Below are positions 13,248-19,289 of a stretch of 19,847 bases of DNA, in pieces. How positions within the stretch are numbered: the first letter of the stretch is position 1; every line of letters starts with the position of its first letter. Origin of the DNA: JAIBJP01 sp036506175 (GTDB lineage: Bacteria; Actinomycetota; Thermoleophilia; Gaiellales; Gaiellaceae); the NCBI GenBank assembly GCA_036506175.1, contig DASXSE010000106.1:1-19847 (forward strand), read 5' to 3'. The position numbers were made by a program, and so were the translations under genes. A model generated the notes under the pieces. The model did no database searches. It was not told the DNA's origin and saw only the letters and a program-made list of their open reading frames with translations.

Positions 13248-15230
13248 TCAGGCAGGTGCGTAGGCGAACCTGCGGGCGAGACGCCTCTGCTCGCGCGCAT
13301 CCGGCCACATGGCGATCAGCGATCCAGCCAAGAAGACGATGCCTGCGAGCCAGATGAGGTTGACGAGCGGATTCACGAGCACTTTGACGTGCACCGACCC
13401 GTCGGGATAGAACCGGTCCGCGATGACAAAGAGGTCCTCGGCTCGCAGCCAGTCGGAGCGGATCGCCACCTCGTTGGACGTCTGCTGCTCCGCGAAATAG
13501 CTGTTCCTACCTGCAGCGAGGGTCCCGAGGTGCTTTCCGTTCCGCGAGACGGCGACGCGAGCGCGCCGCTCGAGCGCATTCGGGCCGCGGCGCTGCACGC
13601 TCTGGAGATAGGTGACGTCGTAGTCGCCTACGCGCAGGGTGCTGCCCGGCGCCAGGCGCGCATCCTGCGTCTTCTGGTACCCGCCGATGCCGACGGCGCC
13701 GACCAGCAGGAGAACGATCGCTGCGTGCACGACGTAGCCGCCGTAGCGACGGCGATTCCTGCCCACGAGGCCTGTGAATGCGCTGAGCCAGCTTTCTCCC
13801 GCGAGCGCGCGCCTTGCACGCGTCCCGCGCGCGAATTCGAGGACGATGGCGCCGAGAACGAACGCCGCGAACGTATAGCCGATGAGTCCCGCCGGGCTCG
13901 AGCCGGCGCCCGCAATCAGTAAGGCCACGCCTGTAAGCAGAGCCACCCCGGCCGGCCAGACCATTGAGGCGCCCAGCGCCCGAAGCGAGGCTCGCCGCCA
14001 GGCAACCAGCGGCCCGACCCCCATGAGCAGGACGATCGGCAGTCCGAAAGCGATGGCGAAGAAGTCGTAGTACGGCGCGCCCACGGTGACAGCGACGCCG
14101 CGGACGGCCTCTGACACGAGCGGATAGACGACGCCCCACAGCACGGTCAGGGCCAACGCGACGAGGAACAGGTTGTTGTAGAGAAAGGCGGCCTCGCGTG
14201 AGACGAGCGACTCGAGCCGTGTCGGCGAGCGCAGGATCGGCAGCCGCAGGAAGATCAAGGCCGTCGACGCAGCGACCACGACGGCGATAAACGCGACGAA
14301 CCAGGCGCCGATCGACGACTGCGTGAAGCTGTGAATGGAGTTGATGACGCCGCTTCGGGTCAGGAACGTCCCGAAGAGCGAGAGCGCGAACGCGCCCGCG
14401 ACGAGCACCGAATTCCAGACGCGCAGCATGTTCTTCTTCTCCTGCACCATGACCGAGTGGAGGAACGCCGTGGCCACGAGCCAGGGCATCAGCGCCGCGT
14501 TCTCGACCGGATCCCACGCGTACCACCCGCCCCAACCCACCTCTTCGTACGCCCACTTCGCGCCGAGGAGGATGGCGAAGCCGAGGAACGTCCACGAGGC
14601 CAGCGTCCATCTCCTCGTCGCGATGATCCAGCGCTCGTCCGTACGCCGTGACGCGAGCGCAGCCATTGCGAAGACGAACGGAATCGTCAGGCCCACGTAG
14701 CCGAGATAGAGGAGCGGTGGGTGGGCCATCATGTACGGGTTTTGCAGGCTGGGATTGAGCCCCGCCCCATCGGCGGGAGCGGGCGCCGTCGTGAACGGTG
14801 AGGCGACGAAGACGAGCAGGAAGGCGAAGAAGCTGGCCAGCGCCGCGGCGATCGGCACTGCCCAGGGGAGGACGTCGCGGGTGAGACGACCGTTCAGGGC
14901 GACGGCCGCCGAGGCCATCCCAGTGAGCACGAGCAGCCAGAGAAGGAGCGAGCCCGCCTGGCCACCCCAGAAGGACGCCGCCGCATAGCGCAGAGGAAGC
15001 TCGCGCGAGGTGTGATCCGCTACATAGACGAACGAAAAATCGTGGCGAACGAGGGCCGCGAGGAGGACGGCAGCAGCGACCAAGACCGCGGCAAACGAGG
15101 CGAAAACTGCGTTGCGAGCCGATTCCAGCAGCCTGCGACGGCCGCGGAGGGCCGCGTACGCGCCGCCGATGGCCGCGTAGAGGAGTAGCCCGAAGGCGAC
15201 GACGAGCGCAGCGCGGCCGAGCTCGGGCAT
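13248..15230 (-). CDS. ccmF: Cytochrome c haem lyase subunit CcmF
   Basis: 660 residues, polytopic membrane protein with roughly 14-15 hydrophobic segments. The tryptophan-rich haem-handling motif WGGWYAWDPVENAALMPW lies at 233-250. The haem-binding histidines expected around it are present: H170 (AHPPLLYLG), H258 (FLHSVMVQ) and H300 (INSIHSF), closely matching the spacing in E. coli CcmF; a further His lies near 490-500 (GGYVVHAAI). CcmF attaches haem delivered by CcmE to apocytochrome c on the outer face of the membrane. The C-terminal part (about 510-620) is an extracytoplasmic domain, followed by a last helix and a basic tail. The ATG at 15228-15230 has no clear Shine-Dalgarno. A structured repeat separates it from ccmE. 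Confidence 0.95.
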   Translation of the reverse strand: MPELGRAALVVAFGLLLYAAIGGAYAALRGRRRLLESARNAVFASFAAVLVAAAVLLAALVRHDFSFVYVADHTSRELPLRYAAASFWGGQAGSLLLWLLVLTGMASAAVALNGRLTRDVLPWAVPIAAALASFFAFLLVFVASPFTTAPAPADGAGLNPSLQNPYMMAHPPLLYLGYVGLTIPFVFAMAALASRRTDERWIIATRRWTLASWTFLGFAILLGAKWAYEEVGWGGWYAWDPVENAALMPWLVATAFLHSVMVQEKKNMLRVWNSVLVAGAFALSLFGTFLTRSGVINSIHSFTQSSIGAWFVAFIAVVVAASTALIFLRLPILRSPTRLESLVSREAAFLYNNLFLVALALTVLWGVVYPLVSEAVRGVAVTVGAPYYDFFAIAFGLPIVLLMGVGPLVAWRRASLRALGASMVWPAGVALLTGVALLIAGAGSSPAGLIGYTFAAFVLGAIVLEFARGTRARRALAGESWLSAFTGLVGRNRRRYGGYVVHAAIVLLLVGAVGIGGYQKTQDARLAPGSTLRVGDYDVTYLQSVQRRGPNALERRARVAVSRNGKHLGTLAAGRNSYFAEQQTSNEVAIRSDWLRAEDLFVIADRFYPDGSVHVKVLVNPLVNLIWLAGIVFLAGSLIAMWPDAREQRRLARRFAYAPA

Positions 15231-15251
15231 CAGTGATCGTCCCGGTGACGT

Positions 15252-15363
15252 TGCCGCGTTACTGGCGCGCGAGAAGCGAGGCAGGCGCGGACGCAGGGAG
15301 CCCGCGTATTGAATGAAATACGTGGGCGACCGAGGACAAAGACTGCCGACGCTTTGCAGCCGC
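15252..15363 (+). repeat. Structured intergenic repeat, copy A (between ccmE and ccmF)
   Basis: 112 nt, about 85% identical by eye to copy B at 15841-15953 in the same orientation. Read on the + strand it folds as nested stems: GAAGCG (15273-15278) with CGCTTT (15350-15355), GGCAG (15280-15284) with CTGCC (15343-15347), and a 10-bp hairpin CCCGCGTATT/AATACGTGGG (15301-15310, 15317-15326) with one G-U pair and a 6-nt loop. The unpaired flanks GGACGCAGGGAG and CGACCGAGGAC are identical in both copies. It lies antisense to the ccm transcript. I do not recognise a described RNA or repeat family. Confidence 0.75.
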
Positions 15364-15398
15364 CCAGGAACCCGGTGGACGTCGCCGGGTCGATCACT

Positions 15399-15797
15399 CT
15401 AGGCGCTCTTTTTGGGCGGCGCGTACTTCGAAGGGCACTTCGTCACGAGCGAGTCACGCTCGCCGACGAAGACGCCGTTGCGCATCGTCCCGCTTATGGA
15501 GATATCGCGCCCCGGCCGGAACAGATCCGGCACCGACCCCTTGTAGACGACCGGCACTGTCGCTGTACCCCCGATATCCCGTAGCCGGAACCGCAGTCCG
15601 CCTTCGTAGGGATCCCCGCGCACCGGCGCCAGGACGACGCCGGCGAGCGTCACCGTCCCCTGATGCTTGGCCAGCTGGCTCGGACGGACGGAGGGTGTCG
15701 AGCCGCCCGCGATGCTCGTGTAGAGGAGAAAGACAGCGAGAGTTGCCGCCACCGAGAGCGCGATGACGAGACGTGCCGGACTGCGCCTCCGAGGCAC
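15399..15797 (-). CDS. ccmE: Cytochrome c maturation haem chaperone CcmE, Cys-type
   Basis: 132 residues. An N-terminal membrane anchor (10-30: LVIALSVAATLAVFLLYTSI) precedes a beta-barrel OB-fold domain (VTLAGVVLAPVRG, LRFRLRDIGGTATVPVVYKG, VPDLFRPGRDISISG). CcmE carries haem covalently from CcmABC to CcmF outside the membrane. The usual haem-binding His of HxxxY is replaced by Cys121 in C-P-S-K-Y125, the CxxxY variant known from archaea and some sulfate reducers. The GTG start has TAGACT ending 6 nt upstream and no Shine-Dalgarno, so it is probably leaderless and the first gene of the ccm run. It is bracketed by the two copies of the structured repeat. Confidence 0.9.
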   Translation of the reverse strand: MPRRRSPARLVIALSVAATLAVFLLYTSIAGGSTPSVRPSQLAKHQGTVTLAGVVLAPVRGDPYEGGLRFRLRDIGGTATVPVVYKGSVPDLFRPGRDISISGTMRNGVFVGERDSLVTKCPSKYAPPKKSA

Positions 15798-15803
15798 AAC
15801 CCG

Positions 15804-15809
15804 AGTCTA
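15804..15809 (-). promoter_or_regulatory. Putative -10 element of ccmE (leaderless)
   Basis: TAGACT on the minus strand ends 6 nt before the GTG at 15797. No -35 is evident. Confidence 0.45.
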
Positions 15810-15840
15810 GCGGGGTTTTTGGGGCCTCACCCGCCGGTAC

Positions 15841-15953
15841 TGCCGCGTCACTGGCGCGCGAAAAGCGAGGCAGGCAAGGACGCAGGGAGCCCTCGTATTG
15901 ACCTCAAATACGGGGGCGACCGAGGACGACGCATGCCGATGCTTTGCAGCCGC
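15841..15953 (+). repeat. Structured intergenic repeat, copy B (upstream of ccmE)
   Basis: 113 nt, second copy of the element at 15252-15363, placed 589 bp further on in direct orientation. Equivalent stems: AAAGCG (15862-15867) with TGCTTT (15940-15945), GGCA (15869-15872) with TGCC (15934-15937), and the hairpin CCCTCGTATT/AATACGGGGG (15890-15899, 15907-15916) with a 7-nt loop. Where copy A has G-U in the hairpin, copy B has U-G; where copy A has G-C and G-U in the outer stem, copy B has G-U and A-U. It lies in the 194-bp gap between ccmE and the convergent-side small gene, which otherwise holds only the ccmE promoter. Confidence 0.75.
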
Positions 15954-15991
15954 GAGAGGCGCGGATGGTGCCCGCGGGTGAGGCCCCGTGC

Positions 15992-16234
15992 CTAGGCTTC
16001 CGGGAGTGGCGCGGGCTTACGCGCCGGGATGCGGTACCCGTGATCCCGGCAGAGCGAGCCGGCGTCGTCCTCCGTGAGGGCATCGCAGTAGCCCTTCCCG
16101 TACGCCGCTCGCAGGAAGGCTGCGACGACCTCGAGATTCCATTCGCCGACTCCGCAAGCCTCGCTCCAGAGGTCGGCGAGCCGGAGATCGATGTCCAGCT
16201 CGAGAAGCTCGATGCGCGTCGGTCGCTTCGCCAT
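15992..16234 (-). CDS. Conserved-looking 80-residue protein of unknown function
   Basis: From the ATG at 16232-16234 it reads MAKRPTRIELLELDIDLRLA, then DLWSEACGVGEWNLEVVAAF, then GKGYCDALTEDD, and ends Pro-rich. A longer frame to 16273 overlaps the divergent gene start and is less likely. The composition is that of a small helical cytosolic protein; two Cys (in the GKGYCDAL and SLCRDHGY segments) and a His might bind metal. I recognise no family. TACGGT ends 7 nt before the ATG, so it is probably leaderless. Its -10 shares the central TA with that of the divergent endonuclease-like gene, which suggests linked expression. Confidence 0.65.
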   Translation of the reverse strand: MAKRPTRIELLELDIDLRLADLWSEACGVGEWNLEVVAAFLRAAYGKGYCDALTEDDAGSLCRDHGYRIPARKPAPLPEA

Positions 16235-16241
16235 GGAGAAG

Positions 16242-16251
16242 ACCGTACTCT
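16242..16251. promoter_or_regulatory. Overlapping divergent -10 elements
   Basis: In ACCGTACTCT the minus strand reads TACGGT (16242-16247) toward the 80-residue gene and the plus strand reads TACTCT (16246-16251) toward the TIM-barrel gene. The two hexamers share two bases, so both promoters are unlikely to be open at once. The intergenic gap is only 31 bp. Confidence 0.35.
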
Positions 16252-16265
16252 TGACATCGGACGGC

Positions 16266-17135
16266 ATGACCACCCGTTTCGGACCTGCCCGAGTGCCAAG
16301 TCGCGAGAGCCCGGAGGCAGCTGTAGAGCTCCTTCTGGAGCGGGGCTACAGCGCCTGCGAGGTCGACTTCGAGGGCGGTTTTTGGATGAAGCCCGAATGG
16401 GACTGGGCCAAGCACTTCGGCGAGCTCGCGGCCGAAAGCGGAATCGCCCTCTCGGTCCACGCGCCTATTGCCGCGATTCTCGGCCACCTCCCGGGAGACG
16501 AGCAGAAGCGCAAGCGAGCCTTCGGCATGATCGACCACTCGGCCGGCGTCGCGGTTGCGTGCGGGGCGGAGCTCATGGTCGTCCATCCCGGGTATCTGCT
16601 CGGCCGGGAGCGAGAGGCCGCGCTCGAATCCGTCGCCGACGATCTCGCTGCGCTTCGCGAGCGCCTCGAGCCGAAAGAACGGACGGTGGCCTTCGGCTTG
16701 GAGATCATGGGCCGTGTGCGCGAGCTCGGAACGCCGGAGGATGTTTTCTGGCTCTCGGCGCGCTTCGACTGGGTTCGCCCGGTTCTCGACTTCGCGCACC
16801 TGCACGCCGTGACCGACGGCGCTTTCGTGGACGAGGCGGCCTTTGCAGGAGTGCTCGAGATCGCGGACGGAATCCTGGAGCCAGACGCCCCATTCCACAT
16901 CCACTTCAGCGATATCGCATACGCCAACAGGAACGAGACGAAACACCTGCCGTACGGCGAGGGAACCCTGCGCGCGGAGCCCTTACGCGACGCGCTTGCG
17001 CGGTTCGACCGGCCGGCAACTGTGATCTCGGAATCGCCGGGCGACGAGAGTCACCAGGCGATCAAAGCGATCCTGCTCGGGTCGAGGAAGCGTGGCGTGC
17101 AAGGCCGCGCGCCTCGACGCCGCGTATCCCCTTAG
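16266..17135 (+). CDS. Endonuclease IV-like TIM-barrel protein (archaeal-type)
   Basis: 289 residues from the ATG at 16266, which gives the family-typical opening MTTRFGPARVPS; upstream in-frame starts run into the divergent gene. Metal-ligand segments of the AP endonuclease family 2 appear in order: SVHAPIA, MVVHPGYLLG, GLEIMGR, VLDFAHLHA, FHIHFSDIAYANRNETKHLP and VISESPGDESHQ. Endonuclease IV cuts DNA 5' of abasic sites using three zinc ions. In the segment before GEG the bacterial DxH is T-K-H here, as in the archaeal-type branch that includes KKHLPIGEG-like sequences. DNA repair is therefore likely, but a sugar isomerase role in the same fold cannot be excluded. A weak GGACGG precedes the ATG. 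Confidence 0.8.
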   Translation: MTTRFGPARVPSRESPEAAVELLLERGYSACEVDFEGGFWMKPEWDWAKHFGELAAESGIALSVHAPIAAILGHLPGDEQKRKRAFGMIDHSAGVAVACGAELMVVHPGYLLGREREAALESVADDLAALRERLEPKERTVAFGLEIMGRVRELGTPEDVFWLSARFDWVRPVLDFAHLHAVTDGAFVDEAAFAGVLEIADGILEPDAPFHIHFSDIAYANRNETKHLPYGEGTLRAEPLRDALARFDRPATVISESPGDESHQAIKAILLGSRKRGVQGRAPRRRVSP

Positions 17136-17149
17136 AACTGAGGAGCCAA

Positions 17150-17869
17150 ATGGACTCTCGGAGTATCGCGCGCATCTTCGGACTTCTGTACCTGATCACG
17201 TTCGTCACGTCGATCCCGGCGTTAGCTCTTTACCAGCCCGTCCTGGACGACCCCGTCGGCTACGTCGCGAGCGGCGGCTCCGACAACCAGATCCTTTTCG
17301 GAGCTTTCTTGGAGCTGCTCCTGATCATCGCGAACATCGGCACGGCCGTCGTCGTATATCCCCTTCTCAAGCGTCAGAACCACATCCTTGCGCTCGGCTA
17401 CGTCACGGCCCGCATCGTGGAGTGCACGTTCATCCTGGTCGGCATCCTCGCCGTGCTGTCCATTGTGACGCTCTCGCAGCAAGACGCGGGCGGGGACGAA
17501 GGCGCCATCGCCTACACGCTCGCCGCGCTCAAAGACTGGACGTTCATCCTCGGGCCGGGCTTCATCGTCGGCCTCGGAAACGGGCTCATCCTGGGGTACC
17601 TGATGTACACGTCCGGGCTGATGCCGTCGCGCCTGGCCGTGCTGGGCCTCGTCGGAGGCCCGCTCATCTGCATTTCGGGAATGCTGGTCATGTTCGGCGT
17701 CGCCGATCAGGGCGGCGCGCTGCAGGGCATCGCCACCATTCCCGAGTTCCTCTGGGAGCTGAGCCTCGGCCTCTACCCGCTCATCAAGGGATTCAGGCCG
17801 TCTCCAATCATGGCCGCGTACGACAGCGAGGTTGGGGTCAGAGGAAGGGCCGCAGCCGCTCCCGCCTAG
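17150..17869 (+). CDS. DUF4386-family integral membrane protein
   Basis: 239 residues from the ATG at 17150, which has a good Shine-Dalgarno (AGGAG, 4-nt spacing). The frame is open much further upstream, but that part is antisense shadow. Six hydrophobic segments are visible: ARIFGLLYLITFVTSIPALA near the start, then around 45-70, 78-100, 125-150, 160-180 and 195-215. The RSIARIFGLLYLIT opening, the PLLKRQN loop, the ARIVECTFILVG helix and the GLMPSRLAVLGLVGG segment are typical of DUF4386. The function of this family is not known. It begins 14 bp after the endonuclease-like gene and is probably co-transcribed. Confidence 0.85.
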   Translation: MDSRSIARIFGLLYLITFVTSIPALALYQPVLDDPVGYVASGGSDNQILFGAFLELLLIIANIGTAVVVYPLLKRQNHILALGYVTARIVECTFILVGILAVLSIVTLSQQDAGGDEGAIAYTLAALKDWTFILGPGFIVGLGNGLILGYLMYTSGLMPSRLAVLGLVGGPLICISGMLVMFGVADQGGALQGIATIPEFLWELSLGLYPLIKGFRPSPIMAAYDSEVGVRGRAAAAPA

Positions 17870-17892
17870 CCGGATTTGGCGGTGTTTGCCGT

Positions 17893-17898
17893 TAGGAT
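17893..17898 (+). promoter_or_regulatory. Putative -10 element of the 81-residue membrane gene (leaderless)
   Basis: TAGGAT ends 6 nt before the GTG at 17905, identical in sequence and spacing to the element at 3627-3632. Confidence 0.45.
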
Positions 17899-17904
17899 CC
17901 TGCG

Positions 17905-18150
17905 GTGGCTCTGTTCGAGCGCAAGACCGACGGTGAGGCGACGACTGCGCCTCCGAGCGGGCCCGGCCGGGCCGTGACCTTTCAGTCCGCCTTCAGCCGC
18001 ATCGTGGCTACCGGCGGCATCATCGGCGCGGGCACCGGCGTGGCCGCGATCATGGGCTCGCAGGACGTCGCCGCCTGGATCATCGGCATCGTCGTCTCCG
18101 GCCTGTCCGTCCTCCTGGCCGCAGTCGTCTGGTCTGCGAACCGACGCTAG
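17905..18150 (+). CDS. Small two-helix membrane protein, unknown function
   Basis: 81 residues. A hydrophilic N-terminus (MALFERKTDGEATTAPPSG) is followed by two hydrophobic Gly/Ala-rich segments, about 33-50 (ATGGIIGAGTGVAAIMG) and 56-76 (AAWIIGIVVSGLSVLLAAVV), and ends NRR. It looks like a small glycine-zipper-type membrane protein. I recognise no family. The GTG start is supported by a -10 hexamer 6 nt upstream. It is convergent with grxD, whose stop codon region abuts its own (the grxD stop overlaps the last bases). Confidence 0.65.
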   Translation: MALFERKTDGEATTAPPSGPGRAVTFQSAFSRIVATGGIIGAGTGVAAIMGSQDVAAWIIGIVVSGLSVLLAAVVWSANRR

Positions 18151-18539
18151 GAAACCAGCCGGAATGGATTCTCGCGGTCGACGAGCGCGATCGTCCGCTC
18201 ATCGCCGCCGTTCCGCCAGTCGCCGCCCAGCTTCTCGTCGAGCTTGGCCTCCAACTCTCCGTTGGCCGCAAGCTCCTGGACGATGTCGGCACCGCCGATG
18301 AGCTCGCCGCCGACGAAGACCTGCGGAATCGTCGGCCAGTTCGAGAGCGCCGATAGCTCCTGGCGGATCTGCGGATCAGGCAGCACGTCCACCGTCGCGA
18401 ACGAGGCGCCGACAGAACGCAGCGCCTGGAGAGCGCGGTCCGAGTTGCCGCAGTAGACCTGCTCATGCGTCCCCTTGATGAACGCGACGACGGGCTCGCG
18501 CTCGATGGTCTCCTGGATGCGGTCTCTCAGCTCGCTCAT
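18147..18539 (-). CDS. grxD: Monothiol glutaredoxin (Grx4/GrxD type) with CGNS active site
   Basis: 130 residues from the ATG at 18537-18539, which has a strong Shine-Dalgarno (GAGGAG, 4-nt spacing); a GTG one codon earlier is the alternative. The fold is a monothiol glutaredoxin: VVAFIKGTHEQVYCGNS (Cys30), WPTIPQVFVGGELIGGADIV with the cis-Pro and the GG-x-D glutathione-contacting segment. The usual CGFS motif is CGNS. CGFS glutaredoxins bind a bridging [2Fe-2S] cluster with glutathione and pass it on, often with BolA as partner. After the domain end (about 105) there is an extra 25-residue tail. The bolA stop overlaps this start (TGATG), so the pair is translationally coupled. Confidence 0.9.
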   Translation of the reverse strand: MSELRDRIQETIEREPVVAFIKGTHEQVYCGNSDRALQALRSVGASFATVDVLPDPQIRQELSALSNWPTIPQVFVGGELIGGADIVQELAANGELEAKLDEKLGGDWRNGGDERTIALVDRENPFRLVS

Positions 18540-18772
18540 CACTCTCCTCGGGTTGTGATTCGAAGCTCGTGGATGGTGCCGTCGGCCAGCGGCGTCGCCA
18601 ATGCGTCGTAGACGAGCCGATGCTGGTCGACGAGCGACAGGCCGCTGAACCGCGGACTGACCACGGTGACGTGGAAGTGATCCCCACCGCCGGTGCGGTC
18701 GACGACCGCGAGCTCGCGGGCATCAGGGAAGGCATGGCGCAGCAGGCTCTCCAGCGGGGGGGTCACGTCCAC
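18539..18772 (-). CDS. bolA: BolA family protein
   Basis: 77 residues. It contains the BolA core: HFHVTVVSPRFSGLSLVDQH followed by RLVYDALA and a closing IHELRITT. The conserved His of the RHR-like motif is present (QHR). BolA proteins pair with monothiol glutaredoxins to form a mixed-ligand [2Fe-2S] complex involved in iron sensing or cluster transfer, and the next gene encodes exactly such a glutaredoxin. The start is GTG at 18772 or a second GTG two codons later (18766). TATCTT lies 2 or 8 nt before these, so the start is uncertain and the mRNA may be nearly leaderless. Confidence 0.88.
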   Translation of the reverse strand: MDVTPPLESLLRHAFPDARELAVVDRTGGGDHFHVTVVSPRFSGLSLVDQHRLVYDALATPLADGTIHELRITTRGE

Positions 18773-18799
18773 CGAAGATAGCAGCGCCCCGCGCGGCGT

Positions 18800-18967
18800 T
18801 CAGTGGATGTGCAGGTTGACGCTGAGCAGCACCAACGGCCAGAGGATGACGGCGAGGACCGCCGAGATCACGTCCTTGGCCGTGTCGACGTTCTTGTAGT
18901 AGTCGTGGGTGCCGGCGATGACGGCGCCGATGACGAGATAGACGATGCCGATGAAGTTGATCCGCAC
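18800..18967 (-). CDS. Small 55-residue membrane protein
   Basis: GTG at 18965-18967, TGA at 18800-18802. The translation is RINFIGIVYLVIGAVIAGTH, a short polar loop DYYKNVDTAKD, then VISAVLAVILWPLVLLSVNL ending HIH. Two membrane helices separated by a charged loop form a sensible hairpin, so I regard it as a real gene although very short. I recognise no named family. It lies 43 bp downstream of the small basic secreted protein gene on the same strand, and 27 bp before the bolA start, so it could belong to the same transcript. Confidence 0.6.
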   Translation of the reverse strand: MRINFIGIVYLVIGAVIAGTHDYYKNVDTAKDVISAVLAVILWPLVLLSVNLHIH

Positions 18968-19010
18968 GACCCGGTTGTTCCCAGCTTCGGGAAGCCGAAA
19001 ACGGCGGCGA

Positions 19011-19214
19011 TCAGCCGTGCTTCTTGGCTTTGTGGTGCTTCCGCGGCTTGGCCGGCGCCTTCTGCTTCTTCGGCTTCTCGACCTGCGTCGAGGTGCCGAG
19101 CACGTGTGGCGAAGGCGGAATGGGCTCCCATGCGCCGATCGCGTTGCCTGCAGACAGGACGGCGCCGCCGAAGAGGGCGGCCAGCAGAGTTACGTAGATG
19201 ACAACGCGCACCAT
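19011..19214 (-). CDS. Small exported basic protein
   Basis: 67 residues from the ATG at 19212-19214. A frame to 19280 exists but adds residues with no coding character. It starts with a hydrophobic signal or anchor (VVIYVTLLAALFGGAVLSAG), continues through a Pro-rich stretch (WEPIPPSPHVLG) and ends in a Lys/His-rich tail (KPKKQKAPAKPRKHHKAKKH). Lys-rich tails of this kind could touch wall polymers or DNA; this is only a suggestion. I recognise no family. It follows the subtilisin-like gene with a 75-bp gap. Confidence 0.6.
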   Translation of the reverse strand: MVRVVIYVTLLAALFGGAVLSAGNAIGAWEPIPPSPHVLGTSTQVEKPKKQKAPAKPRKHHKAKKHG

Positions 19215-19289
19215 CGAAGGACCTACATATGGAAACTCGGCGTGGGAGGCGGCACGCGCGTCACCCATAAGGGGGGACATGAAATCGAG

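Noticed and set aside
13507..14610. A 367-residue minus-strand frame within ccmF
   Set aside because: Arg/Ala-rich out-of-frame reading of ccmF, whose own frame carries all the haem-handling motifs.
15252..15363. c-di-GMP-I (GEMM) riboswitch suggested by GGACGCA
   Set aside because: The second ligand-binding stem and the GGCAAA-type segments are missing, and the predicted strand is antisense to the ccm genes.
15800..15820. Intrinsic terminator on the + strand (CCCG, CGGG followed by a T-run)
   Set aside because: The stem is only 4 bp, it overlaps the ccmE promoter, and no + strand gene precedes it; it would matter only if repeat copy A is transcribed.
15944..17149. N-terminal extension of the DUF4386 frame
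   Set aside because: Antisense or out of frame with the small gene and the TIM-barrel gene; the ATG at 17150 has a Shine-Dalgarno and starts the membrane domain.
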